Source: Congregibacter brevis
GTDB lineage: Bacteria; Pseudomonadota; Gammaproteobacteria; Pseudomonadales; Halieaceae
DNA: 64,000 nt
Assembly (NCBI RefSeq): GCF_045689245.1
Contig: NZ_CP136865.1
Coordinates: forward strand, 3,348,001 to 3,412,000
Direction: 5' to 3'
Under the pieces are notes generated by a model. That model ran no database searches and was not told the origin of the DNA. It was given only the letters and a program-made list of their open reading frames with translations. Shown here in pieces: positions 36,259 to 44,332 of this stretch; positions within the stretch are counted from its first letter, which is position 1; the number at the start of each line of letters is the position of its first letter. The translations under genes were made by a program, and so were the position numbers.

Positions 36259-36716
36259 CCAGGCGCCAACGCAGATTGCTCAACGCGGCCGACCAACCAG
36301 TCCACACTAATGCGCGTGCCAGAGCCGTCGGCGCGAGCGATGTCCACACCGCCTCCACTGGCACTGCCGTCAGGATAAAAACGAATGACTCCAATGTTCT
36401 CGCGGTTAAGTTCCGCAGCACCGTGGACAGTGATTCTAAGACCTTCAGGGAGGGTATGAGTCCGCTTGCCATACCAAATACGCCGAGTGGAGGGACGGAC
36501 GTTTACGTCCTGTACTCGCCCGGACGACAGTGCTTGCTCGCGCGCCGATGACAGTAGAGTGACTGCGCTTCGAACGGCCTGCCTGCGCTGCATACCCTCG
36601 TAAAAGCGCACACTCGACGGTACCGCAGCCGCCATAATCAAGCCTGCGATCGCGAGTGCCACCAGAAGCTCTACCAGACTAAAACCTCGAGCATCCAACT
36701 TGCGATACCCGAGCAT
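36255..36716 (-). CDS. gspH: Type II secretion minor pseudopilin GspH
   Basis: 153 residues from the ATG at 36716, 10 nt after the gspG stop. Prepilin motif RGFSLVELLVALAIAGLIMA; the C-terminal GspH/FimT domain is beta-rich (VIRFYPDGSASGG). A longer frame would run into gspG and is unlikely. Confidence 0.85.
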   Translation of the reverse strand: MLGYRKLDARGFSLVELLVALAIAGLIMAAAVPSSVRFYEGMQRRQAVRSAVTLLSSAREQALSSGRVQDVNVRPSTRRIWYGKRTHTLPEGLRITVHGAAELNRENIGVIRFYPDGSASGGGVDIARADGSGTRISVDWLVGRVEQSALAPG

Positions 36717-36726
36717 TGCCACGGTC

Positions 36727-37182
36727 TTATTGCCAGTTGCCGACGTCGGCATCTTCGCCATCACCGCCGGGAGAACCGTTCTGACCGTAGCTAAAGATAT
36801 CTAACTCGCCACGCTCTCCCGGATACTTATATAGGTAGTCCTGCTTCCATGGATCCTGAGGGACATCCCCTTTGAGGTAAGGGCCATTCCAGCCTGCTGC
36901 GCCCCCGGGCTTGTTCACTAGAGCCGCTAAACCCTGCGCCGTGTTGGGATAACGACCCACGTCAAGCTTGTACATTTCTAATGCCTGTTCCAAATCACGG
37001 ATCTGAATGAGCGCGGTTTTAGTCTTAGCGCCACCTAGTTGATTCAATACCTGCGGCCCCACCAAACTCATGAGCAATCCAAGAATCGCGAGCACGACCA
37101 GCAACTCCATGAGCGTAAAGCCCGATTGAGCGCGGTTTGTTCTTCGAAATCCTCGTGACACTCTTTTTTCCTTACAGCTCAT
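36727..37182 (-). CDS. gspG: Type II secretion major pseudopilin GspG
   Basis: 151 residues. The leader ends at QSG, then FTLMELLVVLAILGLLMSLV, the classic major-pseudopilin N-terminus. The GspG C-terminal signature GRYPNTAQGLAALV, then PWKQDYLYKYPGERGELDIFSYG and a Ca-binding region are intact. The ATG at 37182 has AGGA 8 nt upstream; a TTG six codons earlier is weaker. 101 nt separate it from gspF. Confidence 0.95.
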   Translation of the reverse strand: MSCKEKRVSRGFRRTNRAQSGFTLMELLVVLAILGLLMSLVGPQVLNQLGGAKTKTALIQIRDLEQALEMYKLDVGRYPNTAQGLAALVNKPGGAAGWNGPYLKGDVPQDPWKQDYLYKYPGERGELDIFSYGQNGSPGGDGEDADVGNWQ

Positions 37183-37283
37183 TGTTGTTTTCCTATCCAA
37201 TTTCTCTTCAAACGCTTACCGCGTATTTCATATCGATTGTTTTGCAACCATTAGCGCCGCTTTAAGTCGGACGACGTTGCGGT

Positions 37284-38489
37284 TTACACCGCCAAGTCGT
37301 TCACCGAAAGAATGCCCATAAGGATCGCTATGATAATGACGGCTATCACCGCACCCATGGTCAAAATGAGCAAAGGCTCCAGTAAAGTAAGACTGCGTTT
37401 CACGCCAGAGTTCACGTGATCGTCAAAAACTTTCGCCAGCTCAAGCATCATTGTGTCCATGGCGCCGGATTCTTCACCGACTCTGGTCATTTGAATCACC
37501 ATCGGAGTAAACATCTTCGACTCGGCCAGGGCCACGGACATCCGCTGCCCGGCTTTCACGGCGGGCGGTAAACTGCCCAGAGATGCCTTTAAAACCACGT
37601 TCTCTACCGTTCCGATTGCGATATCAATGGCTTTTAGCATCGGGACGCCATTACCCAGCAGCGTTCCCAGAGTTCGCGCAAAGCGCGCCATCTCAAACTC
37701 AAAGACTATTCCGCCGAACAAAGGGAGAGTGAGCATTCGCGCATGCCAACGCTGCTTTCCAGCATCACTACGCAACCAATTTCGTACTGCAACCACCGTC
37801 AGAGCGATAACTATCGCCAATAGCCAGAACCATGCTGTTACGAAATCCGCCGCATTGATCACCACGCGCGTCAGGCTAGGCAGTGAATCCCCCATGTCAT
37901 TGAAGAGAGTTTCAAACTGGGGCACCACAAAAGCCAGCATTACCACGATGGACAACACGGCTACGACAAACAAAATCGCGGGATAAATCAATGCGGAAAC
38001 GACGTTGTCCCGCGTTGCCTTAGACTCTTCAAGATGTGCCACGAGCCGATCAAGTACCGCGGACATCTCGCCACTGGCTTCGCCGCTGCGCAACATGCTG
38101 AGATAAAAGCGACCAAACAAATCAGAGTAGGGCTCCAACGACGCACTAAGGGCCTTACCGCCTTTCACCGACTTCAAAACATCCGAGAGCAATGCCGTCA
38201 TAGAAGGTAGAGACGCCATTTCGATAAGCACTTTCAGAGACCTATCCAATGGCAGGCCAGCGCGGAGCAGTACTGCAAGCTCGCTGGTCATGGACAATAC
38301 ATCCTGACGCGAAGGTGGGCGACCGCTGCTTCGACCTACCGCACTACCCGCTTCATCGCTGTTGAGAGAAAGGAGCGTAAGACCGCGAGCACGCAACTGA
38401 CGAGAGGCCAGTTCCTGGCCGGCAGCCTCCAGGGTGCCATCGACCGTTTTTCCATCGCGCCCTACAGCGCGGTAATAAAAAACCGCCAC
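37284..38489 (-). CDS. gspF: Type II secretion inner-membrane platform protein GspF
   Basis: 401 residues. Two homologous domains of the GspF/PilC fold with three transmembrane helices; LVAHLEESKATRDNVVSALIYPA and MTRVGEESGAMDTMM are typical. It is the inner-membrane platform that couples the ATPase to pseudopilus assembly. GTG start, 4 nt after gspE. Confidence 0.94.
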   Translation of the reverse strand: MAVFYYRAVGRDGKTVDGTLEAAGQELASRQLRARGLTLLSLNSDEAGSAVGRSSGRPPSRQDVLSMTSELAVLLRAGLPLDRSLKVLIEMASLPSMTALLSDVLKSVKGGKALSASLEPYSDLFGRFYLSMLRSGEASGEMSAVLDRLVAHLEESKATRDNVVSALIYPAILFVVAVLSIVVMLAFVVPQFETLFNDMGDSLPSLTRVVINAADFVTAWFWLLAIVIALTVVAVRNWLRSDAGKQRWHARMLTLPLFGGIVFEFEMARFARTLGTLLGNGVPMLKAIDIAIGTVENVVLKASLGSLPPAVKAGQRMSVALAESKMFTPMVIQMTRVGEESGAMDTMMLELAKVFDDHVNSGVKRSLTLLEPLLILTMGAVIAVIIIAILMGILSVNDLAV

Positions 38490-38493
38490 GGGG

Positions 38494-40251
38494 CTAGGCC
38501 GGCATCGGTTGGATGCGACTTACTTCGGCCGAAGCACCCGCTGGCAGGCTGTCCTCAGCCTCACTTTGATCCTGAGTGACCCGGAGCACTTCCTCTAAAG
38601 AACTCTCCCCCGCAACAACTTTTCGAAGGCCATCCTCGTACAGAGTAATCATGCCCTGAGAGCGCGCCGCGGTATGTAACTCGGAGGCATCCGCGCCGGA
38701 CTGAACCACCCCGCGAATCTCTTCGTCGAGTAAAAACAGCTCATGGATACCCGTTCGTCCAGAGTAACCGCTTTGCAAACAGTGCTCGCAACCCCTAGCT
38801 TCGTATACGGTCCGCTGCCCCGGGGGCAAGAAGCGCTTGATACCGCACTGGGCGATTGCAGTGTCGGACAGCTCGACGGGAGCCTTGCAATGGGTGCAAA
38901 GCGTACGAATCAGTCTTTGTGCCAAAACGCCATTTACCGATGAGGTAATAAGGTAGCGCTCGATTCCCATGTCTTCTAAACGCGTGATGGCTCCCGCCGC
39001 CGTATTGGTGTGGAGCGTCGACAAGACGAGGTGACCCGTAAGGGCGGACTGCACCCCTATCTGGGCGGTTTCACCATCGCGCATCTCACCGATCATGATG
39101 ATGTCTGGGTCCTGACGCAGAATGGCACGCAGTGCCCTGGCAAAAGACAGCTCTATCTGTGCCTGTACCTGAATCTGATTGACGCCGGCGAGTTGATACT
39201 CCACGGGGTCCTCAACGGTAATGATCTTGCGATCCCGTGTTTCCATCGAGGCGAGGGACGCGTAGAGCGTCGTAGTTTTGCCGGAGCCCGTTGGCCCCGT
39301 CACCAGAAGCACGCCGTGAGGTCTCGCCAGCAACTGCTGGTAGCGCAGTAAGGTATCTTCGCTAAAACCCATGTCCGGCAGCGACAGCTGGATACTCTCT
39401 CTATCGAGCACCCGCATTACGATACTTTCGCCGTGCACCGTTGGGATTGTGGACACACGAAGGTCCAGTTCATGCCCCTTCACCCGCGTCATGATTCGCC
39501 CGTCTTGGGGCAAGCGTCGCTCCGCAATGTTCATATGCGAGAGAAGCTTTATACGCGACGCAATCGCAGGAGCAAGGCTCGCAGAAGGAGGATCGGCCAT
39601 ATCCTGCAAAACCCCGTCGACACGGTAGCGTAAGTGCAGACCATCCTCGAAAGGTTCAATGTGGATATCTGATGCAGAGAGATCCAGTGCACGGTGAATC
39701 AGCTGATTCACCAATCGAATTACCGGAGCCTCACTGGCTAGGTCTCGAAGGTGCTCAATGAATTCGTCGTCGCTCTGCCCGGCAAATTGATCTAGTCCCT
39801 CGTCGTCTTCCTCTTCAGAGCCGCTATCGCTCAGCATTTGCTCAAGAGCACGGGAAATATCGCTGTCTGTCCCGAGCATCAACTTGATAGGGCGATCTAC
39901 AGCCATGGACAGCGCTTTACTCAGATAGCTATCTTGAGGAACGGCAGCGGCAAAAGATGCTTCTGCGTCGGACAGCGCTACGGGGATGACGTTATTGCTA
40001 ACCAGAAACTCTCGAGCAAGACCCTCGGGAATCGGCGGAGACTCGGGATAATCGGAGGCGGCAAGCAGCGGTATATCCAACTGCTCACTCAGGGCCTGAG
40101 CAACGTCCGCCTCTGACACTAAGCCCAGCTTCACGAGAACACGACCAAAAAGGTCTCCCATTTCAGCCTGTGCCAGCAAACTGCGCTCGACATCGCGTGC
40201 AGAGAGCTTGCTCTGTGCGATCAGTATTTCGCCGAGTTTCTTAGTGACCAC
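38494..40251 (-). CDS. gspE: Type II secretion ATPase GspE
   Basis: 585 residues. Hexameric ATPase powering pseudopilus assembly. N-terminal domain binding GspL (about 1-150), then Walker A GPTGSGKTTTLY near residue 320 and Walker B region DPDIIMIGEMRDGETA. The zinc-type tetracysteine motif is intact (CTHC and CEHC). GTG start. First gene of the gspE-F-G-H-I-J-K-L-M-C-D operon. Confidence 0.95.
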   Translation of the reverse strand: MVTKKLGEILIAQSKLSARDVERSLLAQAEMGDLFGRVLVKLGLVSEADVAQALSEQLDIPLLAASDYPESPPIPEGLAREFLVSNNVIPVALSDAEASFAAAVPQDSYLSKALSMAVDRPIKLMLGTDSDISRALEQMLSDSGSEEEDDEGLDQFAGQSDDEFIEHLRDLASEAPVIRLVNQLIHRALDLSASDIHIEPFEDGLHLRYRVDGVLQDMADPPSASLAPAIASRIKLLSHMNIAERRLPQDGRIMTRVKGHELDLRVSTIPTVHGESIVMRVLDRESIQLSLPDMGFSEDTLLRYQQLLARPHGVLLVTGPTGSGKTTTLYASLASMETRDRKIITVEDPVEYQLAGVNQIQVQAQIELSFARALRAILRQDPDIIMIGEMRDGETAQIGVQSALTGHLVLSTLHTNTAAGAITRLEDMGIERYLITSSVNGVLAQRLIRTLCTHCKAPVELSDTAIAQCGIKRFLPPGQRTVYEARGCEHCLQSGYSGRTGIHELFLLDEEIRGVVQSGADASELHTAARSQGMITLYEDGLRKVVAGESSLEEVLRVTQDQSEAEDSLPAGASAEVSRIQPMPA

Positions 40252-40422
40252 CGTCTACAAACCCTTTTGCGCGACCGTTAAACCCGACCGTAATGACCGA
40301 GAATTCATATCTACGAACAATAGTCCGTCTACATGAGACGTCTCAGTGGCCAGTAAATTCAACACAGTTTATCACAGAGCGGGTATGACTCCGCTCGAAG
40401 ACAACCGTCGCACAGACTCCGA

Positions 40423-42054
40423 TCAGGCAGAAAACTCATAGTCTTTGAACTGCTCACGCAGTCCAACTTTATGGATTTTGCCAGTAGCGCCATGGGGCAG
40501 TTCATCGACAAACTCAACGGCATCGGGCGTCCACCATTTGGCAATCTTGCCGTCAAACCAAGCGAGCATCTCCTCCGCCGTGAGGTCTTGCCCATTCGCG
40601 CCTTTCACCACCACCAGCAAAGGGCGCTCGGACCACTTGGGGTGATAGCGGCCGATCACCGCTGCCTCAGCAACCTTGGGGTGATCAGTTGCCGCGTTTT
40701 CTACGTCGATAGACGAGATCCACTCACCACCGGACTTGATCACGTCTTTAGTGCGGTCCGTGATTGCCATGTAGCCCGTGGGATCGATAGTCGCGACGTC
40801 GCCGGTTTCAAACCAGCCTTCCTCTGAATGAGCACTGGAGTCTTCTCCCAGATCGTAATAATCTGAGCAAATCCACGGGCCGCGAACCTTCAGTGAGCCA
40901 AAGGCTTCGCCATCCCAGGGCAGCTCCTTGCCTTCATCATCAACAATCTTCATCTCAACACCAAAGATCGGCTTACCCGCTTTTAGGCGCTGCTTAGCGA
41001 AACCCTCTTCGCTGTACTCGGCACGAGAGGCAGTGCACTCGTTCACGGAGCCCAGAGGACTCATCTCGGTCATTCCCCAGCCGACGCGAGTCTCCACACC
41101 GTAGCGGTCGAAGTCCTCCATAACGGATAGCGGGCAGGCTGCGCCACCTACAATCACGCGATCCAGGGTTTCCACCGTCATACCCGATTGCTTGAGGTAA
41201 GCAAGCAGTCCAAGCCAAACAGTGGGAACACCAGCGGACATGGTGACCCCCTCATCGTTGATAAGCGCGGCGAGAGTCTCACCATCGCCCATCTTGTTAC
41301 CGGGAAACACCAGCTTCGCTCCCACCATGGGACAAGCGTAAGGCGTGCCCCAGGCATTGACGTGAAACATAGGTACGATGGGCAGTACTGCGTCACGACT
41401 CGACAGCCCCATAGCGTCCGGCATTAGCGTGGCATAGGCGTGAAGCATCGTAGATCTATGAGAATACAAAACACCCTTTGGATTACCTGTGGTGCCTGAG
41501 GTGTAGCACAGCGCGCAGGCCTCATTCTCATCCAGCCGCGGCCATTCAAAAACATCCGAATGACTATGCACGAGATCTTCGTAGCAGCTGACGTTATCGA
41601 GAGTTGTCTCGGGCATGTGTTCTTTAGTCGTGAGTACAACCCACTCCCTCACCTTGGGACATTGTGCCGCCACAGCCTCCACCAGAGGCACGAAGTCTGC
41701 ATCGACAAACACCACCTGATCTTCGGCGTGATTGATGATGTAGACGATCTGCTCTGGAAACAATCTCGGATTGATGGTGTGACACACATACCCACTGCAG
41801 GCAGACGCGTAATAGGTCTCAAAATGGCGATAGTCATTCCATGCGAGGGTCGCGATACGATCACCCCTGGAAAGACCCCACCCTGCTATGCCATTGGCGA
41901 GTTGTCTCGTGCGCTTGAACGCATCGTTGTAGGTATATCGATGACGGGGGTTATCGCGAGTAACTGAGACAATTTCCTTGTGGCCATGCACACGCTCGGC
42001 GTGAGACATGATTGAAGTAATCGTCAGTGAGGCATCCATCATCAAACCGTTCAT
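40423..42054 (-). CDS. Medium/long-chain acyl-CoA ligase (AlkK/DmdB type)
   Basis: 543 residues of the AMP-forming acyl-CoA synthetase superfamily. ATP loop YTSGTTGNPKGVLYSHRS near residues 186-203, GWGMTEMSPLG near 338-348, and FETGDVATID.TGYMAITDR. It activates a fatty acid or related acid to the CoA thioester. The overall pattern fits AlkK and DmdB (3-methylmercaptopropionyl-CoA ligase), so DMSP catabolism is one possibility and medium-chain fatty acids another. I cannot tell which. It has a CAA-rich upstream leader with an 11-bp duplication. Confidence 0.85.
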   Translation of the reverse strand: MNGLMMDASLTITSIMSHAERVHGHKEIVSVTRDNPRHRYTYNDAFKRTRQLANGIAGWGLSRGDRIATLAWNDYRHFETYYASACSGYVCHTINPRLFPEQIVYIINHAEDQVVFVDADFVPLVEAVAAQCPKVREWVVLTTKEHMPETTLDNVSCYEDLVHSHSDVFEWPRLDENEACALCYTSGTTGNPKGVLYSHRSTMLHAYATLMPDAMGLSSRDAVLPIVPMFHVNAWGTPYACPMVGAKLVFPGNKMGDGETLAALINDEGVTMSAGVPTVWLGLLAYLKQSGMTVETLDRVIVGGAACPLSVMEDFDRYGVETRVGWGMTEMSPLGSVNECTASRAEYSEEGFAKQRLKAGKPIFGVEMKIVDDEGKELPWDGEAFGSLKVRGPWICSDYYDLGEDSSAHSEEGWFETGDVATIDPTGYMAITDRTKDVIKSGGEWISSIDVENAATDHPKVAEAAVIGRYHPKWSERPLLVVVKGANGQDLTAEEMLAWFDGKIAKWWTPDAVEFVDELPHGATGKIHKVGLREQFKDYEFSA

Positions 42055-42076
42055 TGAGAACTCCTATGAGCAAAGT

Positions 42077-42098
42077 GTTGTTTTGTTGTTGTTTTGTT
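42077..42098. repeat. 11-bp duplication before the acyl-CoA ligase
   Basis: GTTGTTTT occurs at 42077 and again at 42088, exactly 11 bp apart, inside a run of TTG triplets. In the mRNA this is an unstructured CAA-rich leader about 25-45 nt before the start codon. Confidence 0.6.
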
Positions 42099-42199
42099 TA
42101 TGTAAGCTTTTTGTCTAAGGTTTCATCTAAGTCGTTACGAGTTGCACTATGGGACCACTAGACCAGACTTTTATTAACAGTCCAAGCAGCGGTCCAAGC

Positions 42200-43024
42200 C
42201 TAAATGACTTGCCACTTTTCCTCATCTCGCGCTGCTAGGCCCTCTCGCTCTAGTTTAATCAAGTGTGCTTCCATAGACAGCTTTGCCCAGGGGTGCAGAC
42301 TTGGATCTACATCGTCGTACACCTGCTGAACAAGCGCGTCGAGATCGCACAAGCCCAGCGCGCTGAGTCCCTTGATCACTTTAGTTTCTCTCGCAAGACG
42401 ATGGGCCACCAAACCCTCGATCTCAGCGTGGCTATCGTCAATGACTTCACCATGCCCCGGAGCAATACACGCCACCGGGTACTCGAGCAGCATTTTTAAA
42501 GCTGCTATGTAGGCCTGCATATCACCTCCCGGAGGGATGATGACAACCGTGCTGCCATTCATCACGTGATCGCCCGCGAACAACATTCCATCGTCTTCCA
42601 GCAAGAAGCAGTAGTGATTGCTGACATGCCCCGGCGTATGAAGCGCGAGCAAAGATAGCTCTTTAGTCTTTAACCGGTATTCATGCTCGAGCCTGACATC
42701 AGGAGCAAAGGTCTCGTCTTGGTGATCATCGCCCTCGGGCAATGCGCCAATGACGGTCGCACCCGTAGCCTCCGCTACTGCTTTCCAGGCCGGGGAATGA
42801 TCAGGATGGGTATGCGTGCACACGATATAACGAATACGCCCCGCTCCCGCAGCCAGGATCGCGTCGATGTGTGACTCAATCGCCGGACCCGGGTCAAGAA
42901 CAATCACATCCTCCTCACCAAGAAGGTAGGTATTCGTCCCCGGCCCGGTCATAGCACCGGGGTTCGGCGCCACCAGTCGACGGACGCGGGTGCTCAAACG
43001 CCAGGGCTTTCCGTGTTCCAGCAT
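42200..43024 (-). CDS. Metallo-beta-lactamase-fold hydrolase (LACTB2-like)
   Basis: 274 residues. The zinc motif CTHTHPDHS (THxHxDH) near residues 70-76 is intact, with further ligands in HTPGHVSNH and FAGDHV and a late APGHG. A C-terminal winged-helix-like part (last about 60 residues) places it with the LACTB2/glyoxalase-II-like group. Possible activities are a thioesterase or an endoribonuclease. It follows fabV by 1 nt, hinting at a link to acyl-CoA metabolism. Confidence 0.8.
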   Translation of the reverse strand: MLEHGKPWRLSTRVRRLVAPNPGAMTGPGTNTYLLGEEDVIVLDPGPAIESHIDAILAAGAGRIRYIVCTHTHPDHSPAWKAVAEATGATVIGALPEGDDHQDETFAPDVRLEHEYRLKTKELSLLALHTPGHVSNHYCFLLEDDGMLFAGDHVMNGSTVVIIPPGGDMQAYIAALKMLLEYPVACIAPGHGEVIDDSHAEIEGLVAHRLARETKVIKGLSALGLCDLDALVQQVYDDVDPSLHPWAKLSMEAHLIKLEREGLAARDEEKWQVI

Positions 43025-43025
43025 G

Positions 43026-44216
43026 TCAGATCAACTGTGCAATGGGGACCAGAGGATCGACATCGGCTTCGTAGTCCACGCCGTCAACCTCAAAGCCAAA
43101 GAGCTGTAAAAACTCCTGCCGGTAGCCCGCAAAATCCGAAAGCTCATGCAGGTTCTCTGTCGCCACCTGCTCCCAAAGCTCGCCTACCGCTGCCTGCACT
43201 GCAGGATCCAGCTCTTTGCCATCGGCGCGCAGTCGACCTTCGTCATCAAGCTGGGGGGCCGCTGCGTAGAGCGAGTCGCGAAAGAGGCCATCTACCTGTT
43301 CGATACAGCCTTCGTGAGAGCCCTGCGACTTCATTACCTTAAACAGGATCGCCAGATAAATTGGCATCGCAGGTATCGCCGCACTAGCCTGAGTTACCAC
43401 GGCCTTGAGCACCGAAACTCGAGCGTCACCACCCCTAGCCGCGAGTCGCTCTCGAATGTCCAGCACGCGTCGATCAAGGTCTTTCTTGGCCGCACCAATC
43501 GTGCCGTGCCAATAAATATCCCAAGTCAATTTCTCGCCAACATAGGTGTAGGCCGTGGTCTTGGCGCCATCCGCAAGAACCCCCGCCTCATCCAAAGCTT
43601 CGATCCAGAACTGCCAATCTTCACCGCCCATGACAGCCACAGTGTTATCGATCTCCTCCTGACTCGCGGGCTCTAGATGAAACTCTTGGATTTCGCCTTT
43701 ATCGGTGTTGATGCCTTTTTGAGTAGTCGCACTACCGATAGGCTTCAATGTCGAGCTATGAATTTCGCCTGTCTTGGGGTGCTGTCGCCGAGGTGAAGCC
43801 AGGCTATACACAACAAGATCTATCTGCCCCATGTGGCTGCGGATTTCTTCGATTGCCCGCTGTTTTACTTCGTCGCTAAAGGCGTCACCGTTGATGCTTT
43901 TGGCGTATAGCCCGGCCGCTTCCGCTTCCGCATGAAAAGCCGCTGAGTTATACCAACCCGCAGTGCCTGGCTTACGCTCGGTGCCCTCCTTCTCAAAGAA
44001 CACACCCAGTGTTTCTGCTCCGCTTCCAAAGGCAGAAACGATCCTCGATGCCAGGCCGTAACCCGTTGAGGAACCGATGACTAGCACGCGCTTCGGCCCG
44101 TCTACTACATCACCGTTACCTTGCACATAGGCTATCTGCCGACGAACATTTTCAGCGCAGCCTACCGGGTGAGTTGTCGTACAAAGAAAGCCGCGAACGC
44201 GGGGCTTGATGACCAT
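43026..44216 (-). CDS. fabV: Enoyl-ACP reductase FabV
   Basis: 396 residues. NADH-dependent reduction of the trans-2-enoyl-ACP/CoA double bond in the last step of the fatty-acid cycle. The N-terminal cap RGFLCTTTHPVGC and the Rossmann VLVIGSSTGYGLASRI are specific to the FabV/TER family; the YTYVGEKLTWDIYWHGTIG stretch holds the catalytic Tyr and the Lys of the Y-X8-K motif is present (AAKKDLDR). FabV enzymes are naturally triclosan-tolerant. A 17-bp inverted repeat (44234-44250) lies just upstream. Confidence 0.95.
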   Translation of the reverse strand: MVIKPRVRGFLCTTTHPVGCAENVRRQIAYVQGNGDVVDGPKRVLVIGSSTGYGLASRIVSAFGSGAETLGVFFEKEGTERKPGTAGWYNSAAFHAEAEAAGLYAKSINGDAFSDEVKQRAIEEIRSHMGQIDLVVYSLASPRRQHPKTGEIHSSTLKPIGSATTQKGINTDKGEIQEFHLEPASQEEIDNTVAVMGGEDWQFWIEALDEAGVLADGAKTTAYTYVGEKLTWDIYWHGTIGAAKKDLDRRVLDIRERLAARGGDARVSVLKAVVTQASAAIPAMPIYLAILFKVMKSQGSHEGCIEQVDGLFRDSLYAAAPQLDDEGRLRADGKELDPAVQAAVGELWEQVATENLHELSDFAGYRQEFLQLFGFEVDGVDYEADVDPLVPIAQLI

Positions 44217-44233
44217 AAAACGCTACCTTTTTT

Positions 44234-44250
44234 CATCGTATTTCACGATG
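44234..44250. promoter_or_regulatory. Inverted repeat upstream of fabV
   Basis: CATCGT and ACGATG with a 5-nt centre, about 18 nt before the fabV start codon. It could be an operator for a fatty-acid regulator or a leader hairpin. No regulator gene is adjacent, and I cannot assign one. Confidence 0.35.
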
Positions 44251-44332
44251 GATGTTTTGACAGCAACGGAGGCACGAAAGGCCACTCGAAACTGCCTTCA
44301 AAGGAGCAGAATTCTAGCACAGGGTTTTCGCC

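Noticed and set aside
40335..40344. GAGACGTCTC palindrome upstream of gspE
   Set aside because: Only 10 bp, so expected by chance at this length; no promoter could be matched to it.
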